From positions 1 through 6,773 of the forward strand of contig JBPCOB010000155.1 in the NCBI GenBank assembly GCA_051000715.1: a DNA stretch of 6,773 nucleotides. Reading direction: 5' to 3'. Below the pieces are notes generated by a model. That model was not told the DNA's origin and made no database searches. It worked only from the letters and a program-made list of their open reading frames with translations. The stretch comes from JBPCOB01 sp051000715. GTDB lineage: Bacteria > Actinomycetota > Actinomycetes > JALYNC01. Shown piece after piece: positions 1-6,773 of the stretch (positions are counted from its first letter, which is position 1; each line of letters begins with the position of its first letter). The translations under genes were made by a program, and so were the position numbers.

Positions 1-353
1 CCCTCGAGGACTACCGCGCCCAGTTGGCGGAGGCCCGGGCCGAGGCGAACCGGCTCCGCGAAGAGGCCCGCGAGCAGGGCCGGGCGATCATCGAGGAGCT
101 TCGGGTCAAGGCCCAGGAGGAGGCGGCCCGCATCAACGCCGCCGGCGAGAGCCGGCTCGCCACCGAGCGGCAGTCGGTCATGGCGTCCCTGCGGGCGGAG
201 GTCGGCCAGCTCGCCGTCGACCTGGCCGAGAAGATCGTCGGTACGTCGCTGGCGGAGGAGTCCCGCCAGCGGGCGGTCGTCGACCGGTTCCTCGACGAGC
301 TGGAGTCGCGGGAGCCGGCCGGTGACGAGGGCGGTACGGCGGCGGTCCGCTGA
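1..353 (+). CDS. atpF: F1Fo-ATP synthase subunit b (5'-truncated by window edge)
   Basis: This is the C-terminal 116 residues of the b subunit, the peripheral-stalk protein that anchors the F1 head to the membrane sector through delta. The first complete codon is at position 3 and the frame is open to the left edge. A TTG at 24 is in frame but internal, and the residues before it (LEDYRAQ) continue the same helix. The visible part is almost wholly charged and alanine-rich (Glu/Arg/Ala heptad-like pattern), as expected for the long cytoplasmic coiled-coil dimerisation region. The part around VGQLAVDLAEKIVG is the typical delta-proximal end of b. The N-terminal membrane helix lies outside the window. 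The protein ends in a short Gly/Glu-rich tail without a delta domain, so there is no mycobacterial-type b-delta fusion. The stop codon overlaps the atpH start by one base (TGATG), which suggests coupled translation. Confidence 0.95.
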   Translation, partial: LEDYRAQLAEARAEANRLREEAREQGRAIIEELRVKAQEEAARINAAGESRLATERQSVMASLRAEVGQLAVDLAEKIVGTSLAEESRQRAVVDRFLDELESREPAGDEGGTAAVR

Positions 354-1171
354 TGCGCGGTGCCAGCCGCGACTCGCTGTCCGCCGCGCGCGAGCGCCTG
401 GAGGAGCTGGCTGGTGCCGGCGATCCCTCAGAGCTGGCCACTGCGGGCGACGGGCTCTTCGCGGTCGCGGCCCTGCTGGAGCGGGAGGGCGCCTTGCGCC
501 GGGCGCTCGCCGATCCCTCGTTGCCGAATAAGACGAAGACCGAGCTGGCCCGCCGGCTGTTCGGCGAAGCGCTCCCCGAGCCGGCGCTGGTCGTGCTGGA
601 CGGCGCGGTATCGGCTCGATGGTCCCGGCCCGCGGACCTGCTCGACGCGCTGGACGAGCTCGGTGCCACCGCCCTGCTGATCGGGGCCGAGGCCACCGGT
701 GAGCTCGACGACGTCGAGGACGAGCTCTTCCGTTTCGCCCGCATCGTCGACCGCGAGCCTGCCCTGCTCATGGCGCTGACCGACCAGGGCTTGCCCCTCG
801 ATCACAAGCGGGACCTGGTGCACGCGCTGCTGGAGAGCCGGTCTCGTCCCGCCACGATGCGGTTGGTCGACGAGGTGGTGGCCCATCCCCGGGGCCGGAC
901 GCTGGACCGGGCTCTGGAGAACTACGCCGAGCTGGCCGCGCAGCGTCGGGCTCGGCTGGTGGCAACGGTGCGAGTCGCCGTACCGCTCACCGAGCCGCAG
1001 GAGGACCGGCTCTCCGCCGGTCTGGCCCGCGAGTTCGGGCACCAGGTGCAGCTGCAGGTCGAGGTCGACCCGTCGGTACTCGGCGGGGTGCACGTCAAGG
1101 TGGGCGACTCCGTGCTCGACGGCACGGTCGCCGGCCGGCTGAGCGAGGCGCGCCACCGGTTGGCAGGATGA
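353..1171 (+). CDS. atpH: F1Fo-ATP synthase subunit delta
   Basis: The product is the 272-residue delta subunit, which sits on top of the alpha3 beta3 head and binds the b stalk. The start MRGASRDSLSAARERL is the usual actinobacterial delta N-terminus. The length fits the ~270-residue actinobacterial form; delta of E. coli is about 177 residues, and the excess is extra helical sequence. DDVEDELFRFARIVDREPALL lies mid-protein. The C-terminal signature falls at about residues 238-272, with VDPSVLGGVHVKVGDSVLDG followed by a terminal helix. The ATG overlaps the atpF stop, and no strong Shine-Dalgarno precedes it, so translation is probably coupled to atpF. An 82-nt spacer, longer than the other junctions, separates it from atpA. 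I see no truncation or frameshift. Confidence 0.97.
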   Translation: MRGASRDSLSAARERLEELAGAGDPSELATAGDGLFAVAALLEREGALRRALADPSLPNKTKTELARRLFGEALPEPALVVLDGAVSARWSRPADLLDALDELGATALLIGAEATGELDDVEDELFRFARIVDREPALLMALTDQGLPLDHKRDLVHALLESRSRPATMRLVDEVVAHPRGRTLDRALENYAELAAQRRARLVATVRVAVPLTEPQEDRLSAGLAREFGHQVQLQVEVDPSVLGGVHVKVGDSVLDGTVAGRLSEARHRLAG

Positions 1172-1195
1172 CGACCGCAAGAATGCCCCCCGCTC

Positions 1196-1222
1196 CGGCG
1201 CGTCGAGCCCGCGTGGGCGCCG
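1196..1222 (+). other. Inverted repeat in the atpH-atpA spacer
   Basis: CGGCGC (1196-1201) and GCGCCG (1217-1222) form a perfect 6-bp GC stem with a 15-nt loop. A competing stem, GCCC (1207-1210) with GGGC (1215-1218) around a GCGT loop, is also possible. It lies 32 nt upstream of the atpA start, with no U-tract after it, so a classical terminator is unlikely. It could be an mRNA processing or stability element, or chance pairing in GC-rich DNA. Confidence 0.3.
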
Positions 1223-1242
1223 TTTGGCCAACCTCCGAGAGC

Positions 1243-1247
1243 AGGGA
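1243..1247 (+). promoter_or_regulatory. Shine-Dalgarno for atpA
   Basis: AGGGA lies 6 nt before the ATG at 1254. It supports that ATG over the in-frame TTG at 1224, which would add ten residues not expected at the alpha N-terminus. Confidence 0.65.
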
Positions 1248-1253
1248 CTGCGA

Positions 1254-2927
1254 ATGACCGAGCTGAGCATCCGGCCGGACGAGATCCGCGAAGCGCTCGA
1301 GCGCTACGTGTCGTCCTACACCCCGGAGACGACCCGCGAGGAGGTCGGTCGGGTCACCGAGACCGGCGACGGGATCGCCCGGGTCGAGGGTCTGCACTCG
1401 GCGATGACCAACGAGCTGCTCGAGTTCGAGGGCGGCGTCCTGGGTCTCGCGCTCAACCTCGACATCCGCGAGATCGGCTGCGTCATCATGGGCGACCCCC
1501 AGCACATCGAAGAAGGTCAGGAGGTACGCCGGACCGGCGAGATCCTCTCCGTGCCGGTGGGTGACGGCTTCCTGGGCCGGGTCGTCGACCCGCTCGGCCG
1601 CCCCATCGACGGCAAGGGTGAGATCGAGTCCAGCGAGCGGCGGCCGCTGGAGGTCCAGGCGCCCTCGGTCGTCCAGCGCCAGCCGGTCAAGGAGCCGCTG
1701 CAGACCGGGATCAAGGCCATCGACTCGATGACGGCGATCGGCCGCGGCCAGCGTCAGCTGATCATCGGAGACCGGCAGACAGGCAAGAGCGCGGTCGTGC
1801 TCGACACGATCATCAACCAGCGGGACAACTGGGCCACCGGCGATCCGGCGCTGCAGGTGAAGTGCGTCTACGTCGCCATCGGCCAGAAGGGTTCCACCAT
1901 CCGTGGCCTGGTGGCTTCCCTCGAAGACGCCGGCGCGATGGACTACACGACGATCGTCGCGGCACCGGCCTCCATGCCGGCCGCGTTCAAGTACATCGCG
2001 CCGTACTCCGGCTCCGCGATCGGCCAGCACTGGATGTACGCCGGCCAGCACGCACTGATCGTGTTCGATGACCTGTCCAAGCAGGCCGAGGCCTACCGCA
2101 ACATCTCGCTCCTGCTGCGCCGCCCGGCCGGCCGCGAGGCCTACCCCGGTGACGTCTTCTACCTGCACTCCCGGCTGCTCGAGCGCTGCGCCAAGCTTTC
2201 CGACGAGTTGGGCGGCGGGTCGCTCACCGGGTTGCCGCTGATCGAGACCAAGGGCAACGACATCTCGGCCTACATCCCTACCAACGTCATCTCGATCACC
2301 GACGGCCAGATCTTTCTCGAGACCGACCTGTTCAACTCCGGCGTACGGCCGGCCATCAACGTCGGTGTCTCGGTGTCGCGGGTCGGCGGCAACGCCCAGA
2401 TCAAGGCGATGAAGTCCGTCGCCGGGCGACTGCGCCTGGACCTGGCCCAGTTCCGCGAGCTGGAGGCCTTCGCCGCCTTCGGCTCCGACCTGGACAAGGC
2501 GTCCAAGGCGCAGCTCGAGCGTGGCGCCAGGCTGGTCGAGCTGCTCAAGCAGCCGCAGTACTCGCCGTTCCCGGTGGAGCGGCAGGTCGTCTCGCTGTGG
2601 GCCGGCACCACCGGCAAGCTCGACGACGTACCCGTGGCGGACATCCACCGGTTCGAGGCGGAGCTGCTCGACTTCATCGGCCACTCGCACCAGGGGATCT
2701 ACGACGCGATCGTGCAGACCGGCAAGCTCGACGACGAGCTGGTGTCGTCGATGCAGGGCGCGATCGACGAGTTCAAGCGGCAGTTCTCGCCAAGCGAAGG
2801 CGGGTCCCTGGGCAAGGAGGCCGAGGCCGAGGCGATGGACGAGGACGACGTCGGCCAGGAGGCGATCCAGGCCAGGCGGCGCCGCCCGCCGCCGCTGGAG
2901 GGCGGCTCCGTGCGGGCCGCGGGCTAG
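1254..2927 (+). CDS. atpA: F1Fo-ATP synthase subunit alpha
   Basis: The product is the 557-residue alpha subunit, which forms the non-catalytic nucleotide sites of the alpha3 beta3 hexamer. It starts at ATG 1254 (MTELSIRPDEIREALERY), preceded by AGGGA. The N-terminal beta-barrel covers roughly residues 25-95. The Walker A motif GDRQTGKS spans 172-179, with Ser where Thr is usual. QHWMYAGQHALIVFDDLSKQ contains the Walker B strand. The family signature PAINVGVSVS ends at 375, and Arg376 is the arginine finger completing the neighbouring beta catalytic site. The C-terminal helical domain ends near 510. It is followed by an actinobacterial-type acidic-then-basic extension (about 511-557) that includes RRRR (541-544), PPP (545-547) and a terminal GGSVRAAG. 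In mycobacteria a comparable extension restrains ATP hydrolysis; whether it does so here is inference. The stop is 5 nt before the atpG ATG. Confidence 0.98.
   Translation: MTELSIRPDEIREALERYVSSYTPETTREEVGRVTETGDGIARVEGLHSAMTNELLEFEGGVLGLALNLDIREIGCVIMGDPQHIEEGQEVRRTGEILSVPVGDGFLGRVVDPLGRPIDGKGEIESSERRPLEVQAPSVVQRQPVKEPLQTGIKAIDSMTAIGRGQRQLIIGDRQTGKSAVVLDTIINQRDNWATGDPALQVKCVYVAIGQKGSTIRGLVASLEDAGAMDYTTIVAAPASMPAAFKYIAPYSGSAIGQHWMYAGQHALIVFDDLSKQAEAYRNISLLLRRPAGREAYPGDVFYLHSRLLERCAKLSDELGGGSLTGLPLIETKGNDISAYIPTNVISITDGQIFLETDLFNSGVRPAINVGVSVSRVGGNAQIKAMKSVAGRLRLDLAQFRELEAFAAFGSDLDKASKAQLERGARLVELLKQPQYSPFPVERQVVSLWAGTTGKLDDVPVADIHRFEAELLDFIGHSHQGIYDAIVQTGKLDDELVSSMQGAIDEFKRQFSPSEGGSLGKEAEAEAMDEDDVGQEAIQARRRRPPPLEGGSVRAAG
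2881..2906 (+). other. GC hairpin at the 3' end of atpA, just before atpG
   Basis: GCCGCCC (2881-2887) pairs perfectly with GGGCGGC (2900-2906) around a 12-nt loop. It overlaps a 12-bp palindrome (2875-2886) that offers alternative pairing. The stem lies inside the codons for the Arg/Pro tail of alpha and ends 26 nt before the atpG ATG. Translating ribosomes on atpA would melt it, so any effect on atpG translation or mRNA stability is conjecture. Confidence 0.3.
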
Positions 2928-2932
2928 CGTCG

Positions 2933-3835
2933 ATGGCCGGCCAACTCCGCGTATATCGACGCCGGATCCGCTCGGTCCAGTCGACCAAGAAGATCACGCG
3001 CGCGATGGAGCTCATCGCGGCATCGCGCATCGCCAAGGCGCAGCAGCGGGTTGCCGCTGCTCGGCCATACGCCGATGCGATCACCGGGGTGGTGTCGGCG
3101 GTGGCGAGCCAGACTTCGGTGACCTCGCCGCTGACCACCCCGCGGGAGAACCCGGTCAGGGCCGCCGTGCTCGTCATCACCAGCGACCGCGGCCTGGCCG
3201 GCGCCTACAACGCCAACGCCCTGCGTACGGCGGAAGAGCTCCGCAGCCTGGTGCACGAGGAGGGCAAGGAGCCGGTCCCCTACCTGGTCGGCCGCAAGGC
3301 GGTGGCCTACTACCGGTTCCGCGGCCGGGACCTGTCGAACGCCTGGACCGGGTTCTCCGAGCAGCCGGCGTACGAGAATGCCAAGGAGGTGGCCGGAGCC
3401 GTCATCGACGCCTTCGTCCGTGGCGCGGACGACGGTGGCGTGGACGAGATCCACCTCGTGCACACCGAGTTCGTCTCGGCGCTCACCCAGCGGGCGGTGG
3501 CTCGCCGGATCCTGCCGCTGGTGATCACCTACACAGACGAGCCGGAGCACACCGGGCCGACCGCGCTCTATGAGTTCGAGCCCTCCGCCGAGGCGGTGCT
3601 GGAGAACCTGCTGCCCCGCTACATCGAGGCGCGGATCTACAGCGCGCTGCTGGAGTCCGCGGCGTCGGAGTCCGCTGCCCGCCGCCGGGCGATGAAGGCC
3701 GCGAGTGACAACGCGGACGATCTGATCAAGACCCTGACCCGGGCCGCCAACGCGGCCCGGCAGGCCGAGATCACCCAGGAAATCATGGAAATCGTCGGCG
3801 GCGCCGAGGCGCTGTCGAAGACCGGAGGGGACTGA
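2933..3835 (+). CDS. atpG: F1Fo-ATP synthase subunit gamma
   Basis: The product is the 300-residue gamma subunit, the central rotor shaft coupling the c-ring to conformational change in alpha3 beta3. The ATG at 2933 gives MAGQLRVYRRRIRSVQSTKKITRAM, the standard N-terminus of the long coiled coil; upstream in-frame sequence is only the shadow of atpA. SDRGLAGAYN is at residues 84-93 in the Rossmann-like domain. The C-terminal signature ITQEIMEIVGGAEAL begins at residue 280. Residues 163-170 (RGADDGGV) form a short linker where, from memory, mycobacterial gamma carries a dozen or so extra residues; that insertion is absent. No clear Shine-Dalgarno lies at a useful distance, so translation is probably coupled to the atpA stop 5 nt upstream. 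The stop is 1 nt before atpD. Confidence 0.97.
   Translation: MAGQLRVYRRRIRSVQSTKKITRAMELIAASRIAKAQQRVAAARPYADAITGVVSAVASQTSVTSPLTTPRENPVRAAVLVITSDRGLAGAYNANALRTAEELRSLVHEEGKEPVPYLVGRKAVAYYRFRGRDLSNAWTGFSEQPAYENAKEVAGAVIDAFVRGADDGGVDEIHLVHTEFVSALTQRAVARRILPLVITYTDEPEHTGPTALYEFEPSAEAVLENLLPRYIEARIYSALLESAASESAARRRAMKAASDNADDLIKTLTRAANAARQAEITQEIMEIVGGAEALSKTGGD
3824..3831 (+). promoter_or_regulatory. Strong Shine-Dalgarno for atpD
   Basis: GGAGGGGA lies inside the last codons of atpG, 5 nt before the atpD ATG at 3837. It is much stronger than anything before atpG, consistent with the need for three beta per gamma. Confidence 0.8.
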
Positions 3836-3836
3836 A

Positions 3837-5282
<1,446 letters not shown>

Positions 5283-5330
5283 CCCGGGCAGGTAGGCCGG
5301 CCGGCATACGCCGTACGCCGTCGAGCAGTG

Positions 5331-5338
5331 AGGAGGGG
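5331..5338 (+). promoter_or_regulatory. Shine-Dalgarno deciding the GTG start of atpC
   Basis: AGGAGGGG, with its AGGAGG core ending 5 nt before GTG 5342, fixes the atpC start. The same frame is open far upstream into atpD (an ATG at 5228), but that stretch has no homology to epsilon. The remaining atpD-atpC spacer (5283-5330) holds only a short tandem repeat, TACGCCG twice at 5307-5320, and a GGCCGGCC palindrome at 5295-5302. Confidence 0.8.
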
Positions 5339-5341
5339 CAC

Positions 5342-5719
5342 GTGGCGGAGCTGCACGTCGAGTTGGTTTCGCCGGACCGCCAGGTGTGGTCGGGCGAGGC
5401 CGAGATGGTGATCGCCCGGACCACCGAGGGCGAGATCGGCATTCTGCCGCGGCATGCGCCGCTGCTCGGCGAGCTGGTGCCGGGCCCGGTGCGGATTCGC
5501 CGGGCAGGTGACGACGACCTGGTCGCCGCCGTGCACGGCGGCTTCCTGTCGGTGACCGAGGCCGGTGTCTCGGTGCTCGCCGAGAGCGTGGAGCTGGCCG
5601 AGGAGATCGACGTGCCCCGGGCCCGGGCGGCGCTGGAGCGGGCCGGGGGCGACGAGGACGCAGCCGAAGCGGCGCGCCGCGCGGTGGCCCGGCTGCGCGC
5701 CGCCGGCGAGTCGGCCTGA
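5342..5719 (+). CDS. atpC: F1Fo-ATP synthase subunit epsilon
   Basis: The product is the 125-residue epsilon subunit. It binds the foot of gamma and the c-ring and, in many bacteria, inhibits ATP hydrolysis through its C-terminal helices. The GTG start gives MAELHVELVSPDRQVWSGEA, the usual N-terminal strand. TEGEIGILPRHAPLL at 28-42 and HGGFLSVTEAGVSVLAE at 65-81 are the conserved beta-sandwich motifs. Residues from about 85 to 121 are Ala/Glu/Arg-rich and should form a helical hairpin, so the C-terminal domain is present; several actinobacterial epsilons are shorter here. An AGGAGGGG precedes the start. It is the last gene of the operon and ends 22 nt from the stop of a convergent gene. Confidence 0.95.
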   Translation: MAELHVELVSPDRQVWSGEAEMVIARTTEGEIGILPRHAPLLGELVPGPVRIRRAGDDDLVAAVHGGFLSVTEAGVSVLAESVELAEEIDVPRARAALERAGGDEDAAEAARRAVARLRAAGESA

Positions 5720-5741
5720 GCCCGGGTAGTACACGCAGGCC
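5713..5741. terminator. Candidate bidirectional terminator between convergent genes
   Basis: GGCCTG (5713-5718) and CAGGCC (5736-5741) form a perfect 6-bp GC stem with a 17-nt loop, covering the whole 22-nt gap between atpC and the opposing adenosyltransferase gene. An alternative stem is AGCCCGG (5719-5725) with CCGGGCT (5755-5761) around a 29-nt loop. There is no T-run on either strand, so this would be the U-less type often proposed for actinobacteria. Position supports it more than stem strength does. Confidence 0.4.
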
Positions 5742-6341
5742 CTAACGGTTGGCGCCGGGCTTCCAGAGCACGTCGCCGGCCGGGTTGGCCACCCGGGCCA
5801 GGATGAACAGCAGGTCCGAGAGTCGGTTGAGGTACGTCGCGGCCAGCGGGTTGGTGGTCGCCGGGTCGGCCTCCTGTTGTGCCCAGGTGCTGCGCTCGGC
5901 TCGACGGGTGACCGTCCTGGCGACGTGCAGGAGGGCCGCTCCGGACGTGCCGCCCGGCAGCACGAAGCTGCGGAGCTTGGTCAGCCGGGCGTTGTAGAGG
6001 TCGCAGGCGGCCTCCAGCCGGTCGACGTAGACCGAGGTGACCCGCAGCGGTGGCCACTCCGGGTCGGGGACGACCGGCGTACACAGGTCGGCCCCCACGT
6101 CGAAGAGGTCGTTCTGGATCGAGGTCAGCAGCTCGGCGACCTCGGGGGGGAGTGAGCCGAGGGCGATCGCGACGCCGATCGCGGCGTTGGCCTCGTCGAC
6201 ATCGGCGTACGCCCCGATCCGCGGGTCGGTCTTGCGAGTGCGGCTCATGTCGCCCAGCGCGGTCGTGCCGTCGTCACCGGTTCGGGTGTAGATCCGGCTG
6301 AGTACGACGCCGCCGCCGGCCCGGTCGTCGGTTTCGCTCAC
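5742..6341 (-). CDS. pduO: PduO-type cob(I)yrinic acid a,c-diamide / cob(I)alamin adenosyltransferase
   Basis: This cytoplasmic enzyme of 199 residues transfers the 5'-deoxyadenosyl group of ATP to cob(I)alamin or a corrinoid precursor to make the adenosylcobalamin cofactor. The PduO-type family motifs appear in order: the ATP-binding TRTGDDGTTAL (19-29), YADVDEANAAIG (45-56), IQNDLFDVGADL (75-86), PGG..GAALLHVARTVTRRAER (129-150, with the conserved RRAER) and YLNRLSDLLFILAR (170-183). The GTG at 6341-6339 is preceded by AGGG 8 nt upstream. No start codon occurs between it and the conserved LSRIYTRTG, so about 13 non-conserved residues lead in. The unknown upstream gene ends 10 nt away, which suggests co-transcription. 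A PduO-type gene near atpC is also seen in other actinobacteria such as Mycobacterium. The exact corrinoid substrate cannot be told from sequence. Confidence 0.95.
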   Translation of the reverse strand: MSETDDRAGGGVVLSRIYTRTGDDGTTALGDMSRTRKTDPRIGAYADVDEANAAIGVAIALGSLPPEVAELLTSIQNDLFDVGADLCTPVVPDPEWPPLRVTSVYVDRLEAACDLYNARLTKLRSFVLPGGTSGAALLHVARTVTRRAERSTWAQQEADPATTNPLAATYLNRLSDLLFILARVANPAGDVLWKPGANR

Positions 6342-6349
6342 GGCTTCGA

Positions 6350-6353
6350 CCCT
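6350..6353 (-). promoter_or_regulatory. Ribosome-binding site of the adenosyltransferase gene
   Basis: AGGG on the minus strand overlaps the TAG stop of the upstream gene and lies 8 nt before the GTG start at 6341. The overlap of stop and Shine-Dalgarno supports coupled expression of the pair. Confidence 0.5.
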
Positions 6354-6773
6354 ACTTGTCCGGGAAGCTCGGCCCCACGTCGATCTGACCGCGATAGATC
6401 CGCCGACCGTCGCCGTCGAGCACCTCCACGAGGTCCGGCTGTTGCTGGCCGATCGCCGGGCCGGTCCGGTCGAAGACCGCCCAGCCGTCGGTGCCCACGA
6501 AGCCGGGCAGGTGCTCGACCGGCTGGAAGCGCCGGCCGTCCGCGGCGTAGCGAATCTGTCCGGTCGTCGGCGGCCCCAGCACGACGACGTGCGGGAACGC
6601 GCCGCCCTGCAGCACGGACGAGATCTCCCTGACCCCCTTCGGGGTGACCTGGTCGAGCACGATGAACGTCAGGCCGTCCGCTAGCCGCTGCCCGACAACG
6701 GTGTACGCCGTGCGCGATCCCAGCTCCCAGAACTGCCAGATGCCCGCGGCGCCGCCCCCCGGCAGGTTGGCCA
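6352..6773 (-). CDS. Unrecognised protein, C-terminal part (5' end beyond window edge)
   Basis: The minus-strand frame is open from the right edge to TAG at 6354-6352, giving 139 residues. It continues upstream of the GTG at 6660 without a stop (residues such as GIWQFWELGSRTAYTVVGQR), so that GTG is internal and the gene is cut by the edge. Third positions are G/C-rich throughout, supporting real coding. The visible part alternates short hydrophobic stretches (TFIVLDQV, FPHVVVLGPP) with Gly/Asp turns (DGDGRRIYRGQIDVG), so it looks like a mainly beta-stranded soluble domain. There is no membrane helix and no motif I recognise. The C-terminus is VGPSFPDK. It precedes the adenosyltransferase gene by 10 nt, so the two are probably one transcript, but nothing in the sequence ties it to cobalamin. 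Confidence 0.75.
   Translation of the reverse strand, partial: ANLPGGGAAGIWQFWELGSRTAYTVVGQRLADGLTFIVLDQVTPKGVREISSVLQGGAFPHVVVLGPPTTGQIRYAADGRRFQPVEHLPGFVGTDGWAVFDRTGPAIGQQQPDLVEVLDGDGRRIYRGQIDVGPSFPDK

Larger units (their letters stand above)
1168..1257 (+). other. 29-codon small ORF bridging atpH and atpA
   Basis: An ATG at 1168 overlaps the atpH stop as ATGA. The frame runs 29 codons (starting MTTARMPPAPARRARVG) to a TGA at 1255-1257, which overlaps the atpA ATG, again as ATGA. The frame thus links the two genes without a gap and could let ribosomes pass from atpH to atpA by termination-reinitiation. Against a real peptide, 8 of its 29 sense codons end in A or T, more than in neighbouring genes. 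There is no spaced Shine-Dalgarno (AGG abuts the ATG), and the peptide resembles nothing I recognise. It may simply be the chance-open spacer frame. Confidence 0.25.

Noticed and set aside
1224..1253. Upstream TTG as the start of atpA
   Set aside because: The ATG at 1254 has a properly spaced AGGGA and yields the normal alpha N-terminus; the ten extra residues cover the ribosome-binding site.
1095..2690. 531-residue minus-strand open frame opposite atpA
   Set aside because: It is a shadow of atpA produced by GC-biased codons; its product resembles no protein and it overlaps a complete conserved gene.
2521..3573. 350-residue plus-strand frame overlapping atpA and atpG
   Set aside because: Out-of-frame reading of two real genes, with an extremely Arg/Ser/Pro-rich composition typical of frame-shifted high-GC coding DNA.
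5295..5320. GGCCGGCC palindrome and twofold TACGCCG repeat in the atpD-atpC spacer as a regulatory element
   Set aside because: Both are very short and expected by chance in DNA this rich in G and C; no stable stem or known operator pattern results.

Overview
This window is from a high-GC actinomycete. The DNA is strongly GC-rich with G/C-biased third codon positions. The ATP synthase proteins also carry actinobacterial traits: a ~270-residue delta subunit encoded separately from b, a C-terminally extended alpha subunit, and a gamma subunit beginning MAGQLRVYRRRIRS. Delta is not fused to b, which argues against a mycobacterial-type b-delta fusion. The family within the Actinomycetes (Micromonosporaceae is one possibility) cannot be fixed from this sequence alone.

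Positions 1-5719 (+ strand) hold the distal part of the F1Fo-ATP synthase operon in the classical order: atpF (b, 5'-truncated by the window edge), atpH (delta), atpA (alpha), atpG (gamma), atpD (beta) and atpC (epsilon). The genes are tightly packed. atpF/atpH overlap by 1 nt, atpA/atpG are 5 nt apart and atpG/atpD are 1 nt apart. Longer spacers lie only between atpH and atpA (82 nt) and between atpD and atpC (59 nt). Together they encode the F1 head (alpha3 beta3 gamma epsilon) and the peripheral stalk (b, delta). The Fo genes atpB and atpE would be expected upstream, outside the window. The catalytic and regulatory motifs I checked are intact: Walker A in alpha and beta, the catalytic Glu and DELSEED in beta, and the Arg finger in alpha.

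Positions 5742-6773 (- strand) converge on the operon with only 22 nt between stop codons. A small GC-rich inverted repeat spanning this gap is a candidate bidirectional terminator. The minus-strand pair is a PduO-type cob(I)alamin/cobyrinate adenosyltransferase gene and, 10 nt upstream of it, the 3' part of a gene of unknown function that runs off the right edge. The two probably form an operon.

The window is mostly a conserved housekeeping region and I see no convincing new system. The points worth a second look are: a 29-codon reading frame that bridges atpH and atpA with ATGA overlaps at both ends; GC hairpins at the atpH-atpA and atpA-atpG junctions; an Arg4-Pro3 tail on alpha; the absence of a gene between atpC and the adenosyltransferase, where relatives carry a DUF2550 gene; and the unrecognised partial protein at the right edge.
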